From contig JAPOWW010000021.1 of NCBI GenBank assembly GCA_026707405.1, positions 64,841-128,840 of the forward strand: a stretch of 64,000 nt of DNA, read 5' to 3'. Below are positions 24,804-31,621 of this stretch, piece by piece. The notes beneath the pieces are model-generated. The model was not told the DNA's origin. It made no database searches and was given only the letters and a program-made list of their open reading frames with translations. Each line of letters begins with the position of its first letter. Position 1 is the stretch's first letter. Made by a program: the position numbers and the translations under genes. This DNA is from Chloroflexota bacterium. Lineage in GTDB: Bacteria; Chloroflexota; UBA11872; VXNJ01.

Positions 24804-25754
24804 TTGGAGTTGATCTTCAACGAGCTCTCCATTCACGGACAGTTTCATGATCTGAGGTCCTTCCGAGACGCAATTGGTCGTGTTATGGCTATTCGAGGCG
24901 TAGCTCGCCGGTTTGGGAGAGAGTTGCAGTGTCATCGCAATGTCGTCAACGCGCAGGTAACGCCCGACTCGACGATGCCTCGGGCAGTCCGGAACCTGAG
25001 CACAGACAAGCGCAGAGTGTTGATGCAGTGGCTTATACGTCGAGGTCCGTTCTGGGAAGACGTTCAGCAACACGGTGGCGACGACTGGTTGGAATACGAA
25101 GGCAATATAGTCACCGACACCGCAGTGGGAGAGGCGGCCTACTGCCTATTCCACGGTATCGACCGCCGCCTGGTGAGCATAAACCCCTCGTGCTGGCTCA
25201 CCTCGCCCTTGTCCGTTGCCTGGAATAGAGATGGCCGTGCAAAGAGCGTAGATGTTCGCAACTATTGGGATGCTGACGAGCTCGCGACTGCCCTTGCCGC
25301 CGCGCCCTTTCAGCTTGAATCGTGGAGAGATCTGGAGACGGTCGCTTCGCGTCGTTACCCGGTTCTAACCTTCTCTTCGGACACGTTTGAGCCTCTCCAC
25401 GGACACCCGTTCAACAAGGGTGTCGCGCAACGCCTGCTTGCGGTTTTGGCTGTGTTACACGACTTCAAGCATCACTTCGACGAGCGGGGCCAACGCACAT
25501 CTGAAGGTCACGAGATGTACCAACAATACTTCACAGGCGCAAAGGCTTGGTTTTCCGACTCCTCCGATACTGAGAAGGCGCGCTTTGAGAGGGAGCTCAC
25601 GTTCTCTCATCCGGCGGACACTCGACGGTCTTTGTTTTGCACGTGGCACGGAAAGGTGAAAACTCCCCAGATGCGCATTCATTTCTCGTGGCCGATACGG
25701 GCGAGTGAACCGCTCTACGTCGTGTATGTTGGGCCTAAAATCACCAAGCGCTAA
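24804..25754 (+). CDS. Uncharacterised protein, third gene of the DUF262-AAA unit
   Basis: The frame is open from 24726, but the protein-like part starts at a TTG at 24804, two bases after the ATPase stop: LELIFNELSIHGQFHDLRSFRDAIGRVMAIRGVARRFGRELQCHR. About 316 aa. Conserved-looking blocks include NVVNAQVTP, LSTDKRRVLMQWLIRRGPFWED, GNIVTDTAVGEAAYCLFHGIDRRLVSINPSCW and a C-terminal RRSLFCTWHGKVKTPQMRIHFSWPI, which reads like a substrate- or target-contact domain. No catalytic motif or known fold is recognised. Its tight coupling to an ATPase and DUF262 protein suggests an effector or specificity subunit. Confidence 0.75.
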   Translation: MELIFNELSIHGQFHDLRSFRDAIGRVMAIRGVARRFGRELQCHRNVVNAQVTPDSTMPRAVRNLSTDKRRVLMQWLIRRGPFWEDVQQHGGDDWLEYEGNIVTDTAVGEAAYCLFHGIDRRLVSINPSCWLTSPLSVAWNRDGRAKSVDVRNYWDADELATALAAAPFQLESWRDLETVASRRYPVLTFSSDTFEPLHGHPFNKGVAQRLLAVLAVLHDFKHHFDERGQRTSEGHEMYQQYFTGAKAWFSDSSDTEKARFERELTFSHPADTRRSLFCTWHGKVKTPQMRIHFSWPIRASEPLYVVYVGPKITKR

Positions 25755-25975
25755 CTGCGATTCTCGAAACTTCAGTACTAGCCTCAAGCATCGTGTGTCG
25801 TCTATATAAATAGGGCCACGCCGCCTATGTCGAACGAGAACATGTTGAGCGCGGGGGCCGGGGCGGATGGATGTCGGTTTCCCTGTGATACGATTCGATT
25901 TACCCTCGACCAGCGATCTGGCTTCTTCCGAAACGTGCGTCGGGCTGGTCTTGGACGCGCGAAATCACGCTATCG

Positions 25976-26051
25976 GGGCCCATAGCTCAGTGGTTAGAGC
26001 GGCCGGCTCATAACCGGTTGGTCCCTGGTTCGAATCCAGGTGGGCCCACCA
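25976..26051 (+). tRNA. tRNA with CAU anticodon (Met or lysidine-type Ile2), CCA encoded
   Basis: Acceptor GGGCCCA (25976-25982) pairs with TGGGCCC (26041-26047), discriminator A, then CCA. The D arm is GCTCAGTGGTTAGAGC, the anticodon stem GCCGG/CCGGT around CTCATAA (anticodon CAT), and the T arm CCTGG-TTCGAAT-CCAGG. The layout resembles tRNA-Ile2 of other bacteria more than initiator tRNA; Met elongator is not excluded. Its 3' end is repeated at 26975-26999 and its CCACCAGATTGGACGA flank recurs downstream, so it appears to be an integration site. Confidence 0.93.
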
Positions 26052-26174
26052 GATTGGACGAATCAAGGCCCCTTACGCTTGGGTTGGATCTGAACCTGTG
26101 GTCAGATCCCGCCCCGCTACGTCCGGCATTAGCCGTAAGCGGCTCTCAAGTCTTTACGGCGCGCCTCTTCTGTA

Positions 26175-26190
26175 ACTACAATTATGTAGT
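26175..26190 (+). promoter_or_regulatory. Operator-like inverted repeat upstream of brnT (copy 1)
   Basis: ACTACA-ATTA-TGTAGT, a perfect 6-base inverted repeat 20 bp upstream of the toxin start. BrnA antitoxins repress their own operon, so this is the likely binding site. The same sequence is at 28755-28770. Confidence 0.45.
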
Positions 26191-26210
26191 GTGATGAAGG
26201 GTGACTGCGC

Positions 26211-26501
26211 TTGCAGTGGATTTGGGATCAGGCCAAGAGTGAGGCGAATCTCCGAACCCACGGCCTCAGCTTCGAGGCTGCGGTGTTCGTGTTTGACGAT
26301 CCCATGTCTGCGACGCGGGAGGACCCGTATCCACATGAGCAGCGGTGGCGAACCATCGGCATGGTGGGCACTCAGGTCGTGATGGTAGTCCATACCTGGC
26401 CCGACTTGGACACCGAAACCGGCGAAGCGATCGGGCGCATCGTCTCCGCACGCAAGGCGACGAGACGTGAGAGAGAGGCTTATGAAGAAGGATATTACTA
26501 A
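26211..26501 (+). CDS. brnT: Toxin, BrnT family ribonuclease (copy 1)
   Basis: 96 aa starting from a TTG (MQWIWDQAKSEANLRTHGLSFEAAVFVFDDPM). The N-terminal WDQAKSEANLRTHGLSFEAA and the end RIVSARKATRREREAYEEGYY are diagnostic of BrnT, a RelE-fold RNase. The R-x-I-S-A-R-K segment holds the known catalytic residues. It is encoded before its antitoxin, as usual for BrnTA, and overlaps it. The protein is identical to the copy at 28791. Confidence 0.92.
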   Translation: MQWIWDQAKSEANLRTHGLSFEAAVFVFDDPMSATREDPYPHEQRWRTIGMVGTQVVMVVHTWPDLDTETGEAIGRIVSARKATRREREAYEEGYY

Positions 26502-26772
26502 GCTGCCGTCAGACGTTCAGGCACAGATTCGGGCATTGGAAGCCCTGCCCGAGGACAAGATCGACACGGCTGACGCCCCGGAGATTCTCGACTGGTCCGA
26601 CGCCAGGCGCGGGGTCTTCTACCGACCCGTGAAACAGCAGATTACGTTGAGGCTCGACGCGGACATCATTGCCTGGTTCAAGGCCCAGGCTCCCGACGGT
26701 CGCGGATACCAGACGGACATCAATGGAGCGCTCCGCGATCACGTTCGGCGGACGGCCCAGTCAGCAAGATAG
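26482..26772 (+). CDS. brnA: Antitoxin, BrnA family (copy 1)
   Basis: The ATG at 26482, four bases after GAGAGAGG, is favoured over the in-frame GTG at 26467; it overlaps the toxin gene by 20 bp. 96 aa. The C-terminal ribbon-helix-helix, KQQITLRLDADIIAWFKAQAPDGRGYQTDINGALRDHV, is characteristic of BrnA (BrnA_antitoxin). The N-terminal half, including DAPEILDWSDARRGVFYRPV, contacts the toxin. Identical to the copy at 29062. Confidence 0.92.
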   Translation: MKKDITKLPSDVQAQIRALEALPEDKIDTADAPEILDWSDARRGVFYRPVKQQITLRLDADIIAWFKAQAPDGRGYQTDINGALRDHVRRTAQSAR

Positions 26773-26938
26773 CCCCGACACGAGGGCGCTGGGGCAATTA
26801 CCTTCCGTCCAGCCAATCCCTCATTTGGGACCGCTTTCGTCTGGGATGTGGACGCAAACTGCGGACTGATCCTTGACTCGATTGCAGAGGTGAGTCAGAG
26901 GTATGGAGTTGATTCGCGATTGGGAGCGGCTGATGCCA

Positions 26939-26999
26939 CCAGACTGTAGTTCTGGCGCTTGGAAGGGCTACGCGGGTTCGAATCCAGGTGGGCCCACCA
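26939..26999 (+). pseudogene. Chimeric tRNA remnant: Tyr-type (GTA) anticodon arm joined to the 3' end of the CAU tRNA
   Basis: CCAGA-CTGTAGT-TCTGG (26939-26955) forms a perfect anticodon arm with anticodon GTA, and CGCTTGGAAGGGCTACGC resembles the long variable arm of bacterial tRNA-Tyr. From 26975 the sequence GGTTCGAATCC onward through GGGCCCACCA is a 25-bp exact copy of the CAU tRNA 3' end (26027-26051). The T stem does not pair fully and no matching 5' acceptor exists upstream. It looks like a recombination scar or attachment-site copy. Confidence 0.6.
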
Positions 27000-27059
27000 A
27001 GTGCCTGGACGGCCTCGACTGCACCCGCGTCCCGGACAGGGCAGCCTGGTCGATCGCGG

Positions 27060-27443
27060 TTATGTCTGCATTAACTGGATCAGGTTGCCGCAGGTGTCGT
27101 CAAAGACGGCAATAGTGACGTTGCCTGCTTCCATCGGCTCCATCGTGAAGGCTACGCCCAGCGACTTCAGTTTCTCGTACTCTGCATGGATGTCCGTAAC
27201 GCCGAAGGACTGCGCCGGGATGCCCTGGTCAAATAACCCTTTCTGATATGCCTGTGCCACCGGGTTTTCATTTGGTTCAAGCAGCAGCTCGGTCCCATCC
27301 GGGTCATCGGGCGAGACCACGGTAAGCCACTTGAATTCCCCCACGGGGACATCATGCTTCTTCACAAAGCCGAGGGTATCCGTGTAGAACTTCAGAGCCT
27401 TGTCCTGGTCAGTTACGAAAACGCCGGTGAGTGTAATGCGCAT
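27060..27443 (-). CDS. VOC family (glyoxalase/bleomycin-resistance-like) protein
   Basis: 127 aa. MRITLTGVFVTDQDKALKFYTDTLGFVKKHDVPVGEF is the typical VOC opening, followed by GTELLLEPNEN and the C-terminal VAVFDDTCGNLIQL strand carrying the usual D-x-x-G-N. Metal ligands are not obvious. The gene begins 27 bp after an ArsR-type regulator on the same strand, a common pairing in which the regulator controls a small VOC or SRPBCC enzyme. Target molecule unknown. Confidence 0.88.
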   Translation of the reverse strand: MRITLTGVFVTDQDKALKFYTDTLGFVKKHDVPVGEFKWLTVVSPDDPDGTELLLEPNENPVAQAYQKGLFDQGIPAQSFGVTDIHAEYEKLKSLGVAFTMEPMEAGNVTIAVFDDTCGNLIQLMQT

Positions 27444-27470
27444 ATCTGGCCTCCTTTTCTTTTCATAGTG

Positions 27471-27743
27471 TCACTTGAGCCATCGGTCCATGACAGTCCT
27501 GAGGGGTCCATCGTCGAAGACAAGCATCCGATACTTGCCGCGCTTCTCTGAGCTTACGAGCCCCGCTTCTTCCAAGACATCAACGTGCTTGGCCAAGGCC
27601 TGCCGGGAGATTGCGACTTTGTGCCGCATGATCAAGCGCGCCATGAGCTCGTAGAGCGTCTGCTCCTTGCGCTCAGAGAACTCGTCCAGCATCAACCTCC
27701 GTGTTGGGTCCGCGAGTGCCTTGAAGACCAGGTCCTTGTCCAT
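27471..27743 (-). CDS. ArsR-type winged-helix transcriptional regulator
   Basis: The ATG at 27743 (MDKDLVFKALADPTRRLMLDEF) is preferred over 27755. 90 aa. The ALADPTRRLMLDEF segment and the recognition region VAISRQALAKHVDVLEEAGLVSSEKRGKYRMLVFDDGPLRTVMDRWL are standard for non-metal ArsR regulators paired with VOC or SRPBCC genes. No metal-binding Cys cluster is seen. The inverted repeat 15 bp upstream (27758-27775) is its likely operator. Confidence 0.9.
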   Translation of the reverse strand: MDKDLVFKALADPTRRLMLDEFSERKEQTLYELMARLIMRHKVAISRQALAKHVDVLEEAGLVSSEKRGKYRMLVFDDGPLRTVMDRWLK

Positions 27744-27757
27744 GCACGCATACAATA

Positions 27758-27775
27758 CGCAACCATAGGGTTGCG
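27758..27775 (-). promoter_or_regulatory. Inverted repeat, likely ArsR operator
   Basis: CGCAACC-ATAG-GGTTGCG, a perfect 7-base inverted repeat directly upstream of the ArsR-type gene. Its size and position suit autoregulation by a dimeric winged-helix repressor. Confidence 0.5.
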
Positions 27776-27916
27776 CGTCAAGGGCGCGCTTGAACGCAGG
27801 AAGGCGTCGGCGACGTAGGGGAATATCGTCCAGCCTGTCGTTGACGGTCTACGCGCATCCTCTCCATCGAGCGCCCCCAAATGCACCGGCATCCCCTGGC
27901 ATCCCTCCGCGGCTAG

Positions 27917-27956
27917 TACGTATACTTTTAACCTAGATACGTATACCAAACCTAGA
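27917..27956 (+). promoter_or_regulatory. Tandem 21-bp operator-like repeat upstream of the RHH/PIN module
   Basis: TACGTATAC at 27917 and 27938, each followed by an AACCTAGA box, gives two tandem units with a period of 21 bases (two helical turns). The second unit ends 14 bp before the antitoxin ATG. TACGTA and GTATAC are each palindromic, as expected for ribbon-helix-helix dimers binding side by side. Confidence 0.5.
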
Positions 27957-27970
27957 GGCCCCAACCCGCC

Positions 27971-28195
27971 ATGAAGCAAAAGCTGACCATCACCGTCGAC
28001 GCCGAACTGATCCCCGTCGCCAAGCGCTACGCCCGGTCCCAAGGCGTGTCGCTATCGTCGCTCGTCGAGCAGGCTCTCAGGGAAGTGGCGGGGGACGGCT
28101 CCCCGTCCTTCGCCTCGCGATGGCGGGGCAAGTTCCGGCCGGCGGAGCGTGACGATCCCCGTTATTACACGCTCGCCGAGAAGTACCTCAAGTGA
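27971..28195 (+). CDS. Antitoxin, ribbon-helix-helix (DUF6364-like)
   Basis: 74 aa. KLTITVDAELIPVAKRYARSQGVSLSSLVEQALREV is a ribbon-helix-helix DNA-binding domain with the strand TITVDAEL and two helices. The tail RWRGKFRPAERDDPRYYTLAEKYLK is the usual toxin-binding part of this antitoxin group. It overlaps the PIN toxin by four bases. The 21-bp tandem repeat upstream is the probable operator. Confidence 0.87.
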   Translation: MKQKLTITVDAELIPVAKRYARSQGVSLSSLVEQALREVAGDGSPSFASRWRGKFRPAERDDPRYYTLAEKYLK

Positions 28196-28599
28196 TCCTT
28201 CTCGACACCGACGTGCTCATCGACGTCGCCCTCGACAGGCGTCCGTACTCGGACCCGGCTTCGGAGCTTCTGGATCGCATCGAGCACGGCGCCGAGGCTG
28301 CATTCATCGCGTGGCACTCCGTGTCTAACCTCTATTACCTGGTGGCTCCCGCGCTTGGAGGCGTAAGCGCCCGCGACTTCATAGTCGAGCTGACCCGCTT
28401 CGTGGCGGTGGCTCCGACCGACACGGAGGGCATCCGCTATGCCGCCGGGCTGCCGATGGACGACTTCGAGGACGCCATGCAGGTCGCCGCCGCCCGCGCC
28501 TGCGGCGCCCGGCGCATCGTCACCCGGAACGTCGCCGACTACGAACGCTCTCCCATCCCCGCCGTCCTTCCCCAGCAGGCGCTGAGCGGGCTGTTCTGA
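28192..28599 (+). CDS. Toxin, PIN-domain ribonuclease
   Basis: GTG start overlapping the antitoxin stop. 135 aa with acidic PIN residues in ILLDTDVLIDVALDRRPY (Asp near residue 5), SVSNLYYL, MDDFEDAMQVAAARACGA (Glu-Asp near residue 90) and VTRNVADY. The DRRPY motif and this partner are characteristic of PIN proteins paired with short RHH antitoxins. The module lies between the two BrnTA copies. Confidence 0.9.
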   Translation: MILLDTDVLIDVALDRRPYSDPASELLDRIEHGAEAAFIAWHSVSNLYYLVAPALGGVSARDFIVELTRFVAVAPTDTEGIRYAAGLPMDDFEDAMQVAAARACGARRIVTRNVADYERSPIPAVLPQQALSGLF

Positions 28600-28754
28600 C
28601 GTTCGCTACCCGATTCTGCCGGTCTCACCAGATTGGACGAGATCAAGGCCCCTTTTGGTTGGGTTGGATCTCACCGCAGGTTCAGAACCCGTCCCGCTAC
28701 GTCCGGCATTAGCCGTGAGCGGCTCTCAACTCTTTACGGTGCGCCTCTTCTGTA

Positions 28755-28770
28755 ACTACAATTATGTAGT
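28755..28770 (+). promoter_or_regulatory. Operator-like inverted repeat upstream of brnT (copy 2)
   Basis: ACTACA-ATTA-TGTAGT, identical to 26175-26190 and in the same position relative to brnT. Confidence 0.45.
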
Positions 28771-28790
28771 GTGATGAAGGGTGACTGCGC

Positions 28791-29081
28791 TTGCAGTGGA
28801 TTTGGGATCAGGCCAAGAGTGAGGCGAATCTCCGAACCCACGGCCTCAGCTTCGAGGCTGCGGTGTTCGTGTTTGACGATCCCATGTCTGCGACGCGGGA
28901 GGACCCGTATCCACATGAGCAGCGGTGGCGAACCATCGGCATGGTGGGCACTCAGGTCGTGATGGTAGTCCATACCTGGCCCGACTTGGACACCGAAACC
29001 GGCGAAGCGATCGGGCGCATCGTCTCCGCACGCAAGGCGACGAGACGTGAGAGAGAGGCTTATGAAGAAGGATATTACTAA
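28791..29081 (+). CDS. brnT: Toxin, BrnT family ribonuclease (copy 2)
   Basis: Protein identical to the BrnT encoded at 26211, with the same TTG start and the same overlap with brnA. Family motifs: WDQAKSEANLRTHGLSFEAA and RIVSARKATRREREAYEEGYY. Two identical toxins would be neutralised by either antitoxin copy, so the locus is functionally redundant. The lack of any substitution indicates recent duplication or gene conversion. Confidence 0.92.
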   Translation: MQWIWDQAKSEANLRTHGLSFEAAVFVFDDPMSATREDPYPHEQRWRTIGMVGTQVVMVVHTWPDLDTETGEAIGRIVSARKATRREREAYEEGYY

Positions 29082-29352
29082 GCTGCCGTCAGACGTTCAG
29101 GCACAGATTCGGGCATTGGAAGCCCTGCCCGAGGACAAGATCGACACGGCTGACGCCCCGGAGATTCTCGACTGGTCCGACGCCAGGCGCGGGGTCTTCT
29201 ACCGACCCGTGAAACAGCAGATTACGTTGAGGCTCGACGCGGACATCATTGCCTGGTTCAAGGCCCAGGCTCCCGACGGTCGCGGATACCAGACGGACAT
29301 CAATGGAGCGCTCCGCGATCACGTTCGGCGGACGGCCCAGTCAGCAAGATAG
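29062..29352 (+). CDS. brnA: Antitoxin, BrnA family (copy 2)
   Basis: Identical to the BrnA at 26482. Start taken at the ATG at 29062 after GAGAGAGG; a GTG 15 bp upstream is in frame. The ribbon-helix-helix lies in the C-terminal half and the toxin-contact region in the N-terminal half. It can repress both operators, since these are also identical. Confidence 0.92.
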   Translation: MKKDITKLPSDVQAQIRALEALPEDKIDTADAPEILDWSDARRGVFYRPVKQQITLRLDADIIAWFKAQAPDGRGYQTDINGALRDHVRRTAQSAR

Positions 29353-29664
29353 CCCCGACACGAGGGCGCTGGGGCAATTACCTTCCGTCCAGCCAATCCC
29401 TCATTTGGGACCGCTTTCGTCTGGGATGTGGACGCAAACTGCGGACTGATCCTTGACTCGATTGCAGAGGTAAGTCAGAGGTATGGGGTTGATTCGCGAT
29501 TGGGATCGGCCGATACCACCAGATTGGACGAAATCCATGACCTTCGCGCTAAGGTTCACTCTGGCAATATAGACAGCCGTTGAGCTTGCCGGCCGGTCCA
29601 GAGCGCCGTTGGCCGGGCCGCTGGAATAGAGGCACAGCGTCCCTCGATACGGAGGAGTCAAAGC

Positions 29665-31353
29665 TTGGTCAAATTGAGCGGAGGGGAAGCACTTGCCAAA
29701 TCGCTTGTAAGGGAAGGCGTCGAGGTCGTATTCGGCATACCGGGCATACAGATTTACGGCATTGTCGCCGCGATTCGGGACGAGCCCGGCATTCGCATGA
29801 TCACCACGCGGCACGAACAGGCTACGACGTACATGGCCGACGGCTACGCCCGCGCATCAGGTGAGCCGGGGGTCGCGCTGGTCGTCCCGGGAGTCGGTCT
29901 ATACAACGCGGCTCCCGGCCTGACGAACGCATACTCGCGCTCCGCGCCCGTTCTGCTCATCGCGGGCCAGATTCCGCGCGGCGCCATCGGCAAGAACCTT
30001 GGGGTCGTGCACGAGATCGCGGACCAGCCCGGCACCGTGCGCTCGGTGACCAAGTGGCAGCGGCAGGCATCGAGGCCTCGCGAAGTTCCGGACGCCGTAT
30101 TCGAAGCGTTCCGGCAGATGCGCACGGGCCGTCCCCGTCCCGTTCTCATCGAGATGCCACCCGAAGCCGGGGTGGAGCGAGAAGAGGTCGGGCTGCGGAG
30201 TCCCGCGCGCATCTCTCGAATCGTGCCCAGCCCGGAAGATCTTCGGGAGGCCGCCCGAGTCATCTCGAAATCGGCCATACCCCTGATATACGCGGGAGGC
30301 GGCGTGGCGCGGTCCGACGCGGAACAGGCCCTTGTCAAACTGGCCGAGGCGACGAACATACCCGTGGTCGTGACCAGCGGCGGCAAGGGCGTCATCCCCG
30401 ACAGCCATCCGCTGTCATACGGATCCTGCTTCAGTCCAAGGGGCGACAGGCAGGAGATGAACCAGCTCTACGAGGTTATGCAGTCCGCCGACGTGGTACT
30501 CGGGATCGGCTCGCGCTTCTCGCTGGGCAATCCCGCCGGCGAGGCGTCCACGCTGGTGAACGTCAACATAGACGACGCGGAGCTCACCAAGGTGCAGTCC
30601 AACACAATTCCCCTGCACGGCGACGCCAGAGCGACGATAGAGGCGCTGCTGCCCTACCTCATGGAGGCCGGAGCGGGAGAGCGTCCGTCGCCCGCCGAGG
30701 CGGTGAGCGCCGCCCGCAGTCTGATCGCCTACCATGACATTCAGCTCAAGGAGCCGCAGTACGCGGTCCTGGAGGCCATGCGGATGGGCATCCCGGATGA
30801 CGCCTTCACAGTCTGGGACATTACCCAGTTCGGCTACTACGCCCGGACCCACTGGCAGGTGAATCGCCCAAAAACGTACGTTGACTCCGGCTACTCGTTC
30901 AATCTCGGCTACGCTTTCCCGACTGCCCTGGGAGTCAAGGTCGCAAAGCCCGACCGCCCCGCGGTCTGCCTGACCGGAGACGGCGGGTTCATGTTCAACT
31001 CGTCCGAGCTTTCGACGGCTGTCCAGTACGGAATCAACCTCGTCACGGTGGTCTTCAGAAATGACTCATACGGCAACGTGGCCCGCGACCTGGACGACGC
31101 GTTTGGCGGGGCGTACGGGACCGATCTGCACAACCCGGACTTCGTCAGGATGGCCGAGGCGTTCGGCGCTGTTGGCATGAGGGCAAGCGACCCGACCGAG
31201 CTCGAAACGCTCATTCCGCTGGCGTTGGAGCTTCAGGCTCCCGTGATCATCGACGTTCCGTTCGGAGAGATGCCGATACCCCGCGCCCCGCAGTTCGCGC
31301 CGTATTACAGCCTGCCGTGGACCATGCCCCAGGCTGGATTGATACAGTCCTGA
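29665..31353 (+). CDS. Thiamine pyrophosphate-dependent enzyme (acetolactate synthase-like)
   Basis: The TTG start at 29665 is fixed by GGAGGAG at 29651-29657. 562 aa with the three-domain TPP layout: PYR domain with the catalytic Glu in TTRHEQATTYMADGYARASG (about residue 50), a central domain with IPLIYAGGGVARSDAEQALV, and the PP domain with GDGGFMFNSSELSTAVQYGINLVTVVFRNDSYGN (about 435-470), the GDG-N metal/TPP motif. An ilvB-type regulatory subunit is absent and the substrate may be another 2-oxo acid. It stands alone next to the island boundary. Confidence 0.9.
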   Translation: MVKLSGGEALAKSLVREGVEVVFGIPGIQIYGIVAAIRDEPGIRMITTRHEQATTYMADGYARASGEPGVALVVPGVGLYNAAPGLTNAYSRSAPVLLIAGQIPRGAIGKNLGVVHEIADQPGTVRSVTKWQRQASRPREVPDAVFEAFRQMRTGRPRPVLIEMPPEAGVEREEVGLRSPARISRIVPSPEDLREAARVISKSAIPLIYAGGGVARSDAEQALVKLAEATNIPVVVTSGGKGVIPDSHPLSYGSCFSPRGDRQEMNQLYEVMQSADVVLGIGSRFSLGNPAGEASTLVNVNIDDAELTKVQSNTIPLHGDARATIEALLPYLMEAGAGERPSPAEAVSAARSLIAYHDIQLKEPQYAVLEAMRMGIPDDAFTVWDITQFGYYARTHWQVNRPKTYVDSGYSFNLGYAFPTALGVKVAKPDRPAVCLTGDGGFMFNSSELSTAVQYGINLVTVVFRNDSYGNVARDLDDAFGGAYGTDLHNPDFVRMAEAFGAVGMRASDPTELETLIPLALELQAPVIIDVPFGEMPIPRAPQFAPYYSLPWTMPQAGLIQS

Positions 31354-31621
31354 CGCGCCGCTGAAGACCTGGGCGGGAAAGCCGTCCGGTCAGTTCCGGA
31401 GAATCGTTCCAAGAGCAGAGTTGGAAGCTGGGCAATGAGCGGAGCACAGATTCCACGGGCGGAGGCATGCGCTGGAGGATGTGAGCAAAGGGCTCCGCCG
31501 GGCTATCGGCGGTCATCCACCATCAAGCTCCGGTGAGGCCGGAGACCGCGGGGCACCACCTTGTTGTGGATCCGTCAAGCTGAGAATCGTCACCCTTGCC
31601 GGGCAGGCGCCGGTCAGGTTA

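Larger units (their letters stand above)
26046..26943 (+). repeat. BrnTA duplication unit, copy 1
   Basis: The segment from CCACCAGATTGGACGA at the tRNA 3' end to the next CCACCAGA (26936-26943) recurs at 28627-29528, offset by about 2580 bp. The core (about 26161-26891) appears base-identical to copy 2 by eye; both edges differ by scattered substitutions and one indel. It contains brnT, brnA and their operator. No transposase or integrase lies inside. Confidence 0.8.
28627..29531 (+). repeat. BrnTA duplication unit, copy 2, and right boundary
   Basis: Starts with ACCAGATTGGACGA (28627-28640) and ends at CCACCAGATTGGACGA (29516-29531), which is the same junction found at the tRNA end (26046-26061). 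Compared with copy 1 the core is identical by eye, while about 110 bp at the left edge and 45 bp at the right edge are diverged. From 29532 to 29664 no gene or further structure is seen. Confidence 0.8.

Noticed and set aside
26030..29531. An integrase or transposase responsible for the BrnTA duplication
   Set aside because: None of the frames between or beside the copies has tyrosine or serine recombinase or DDE motifs.
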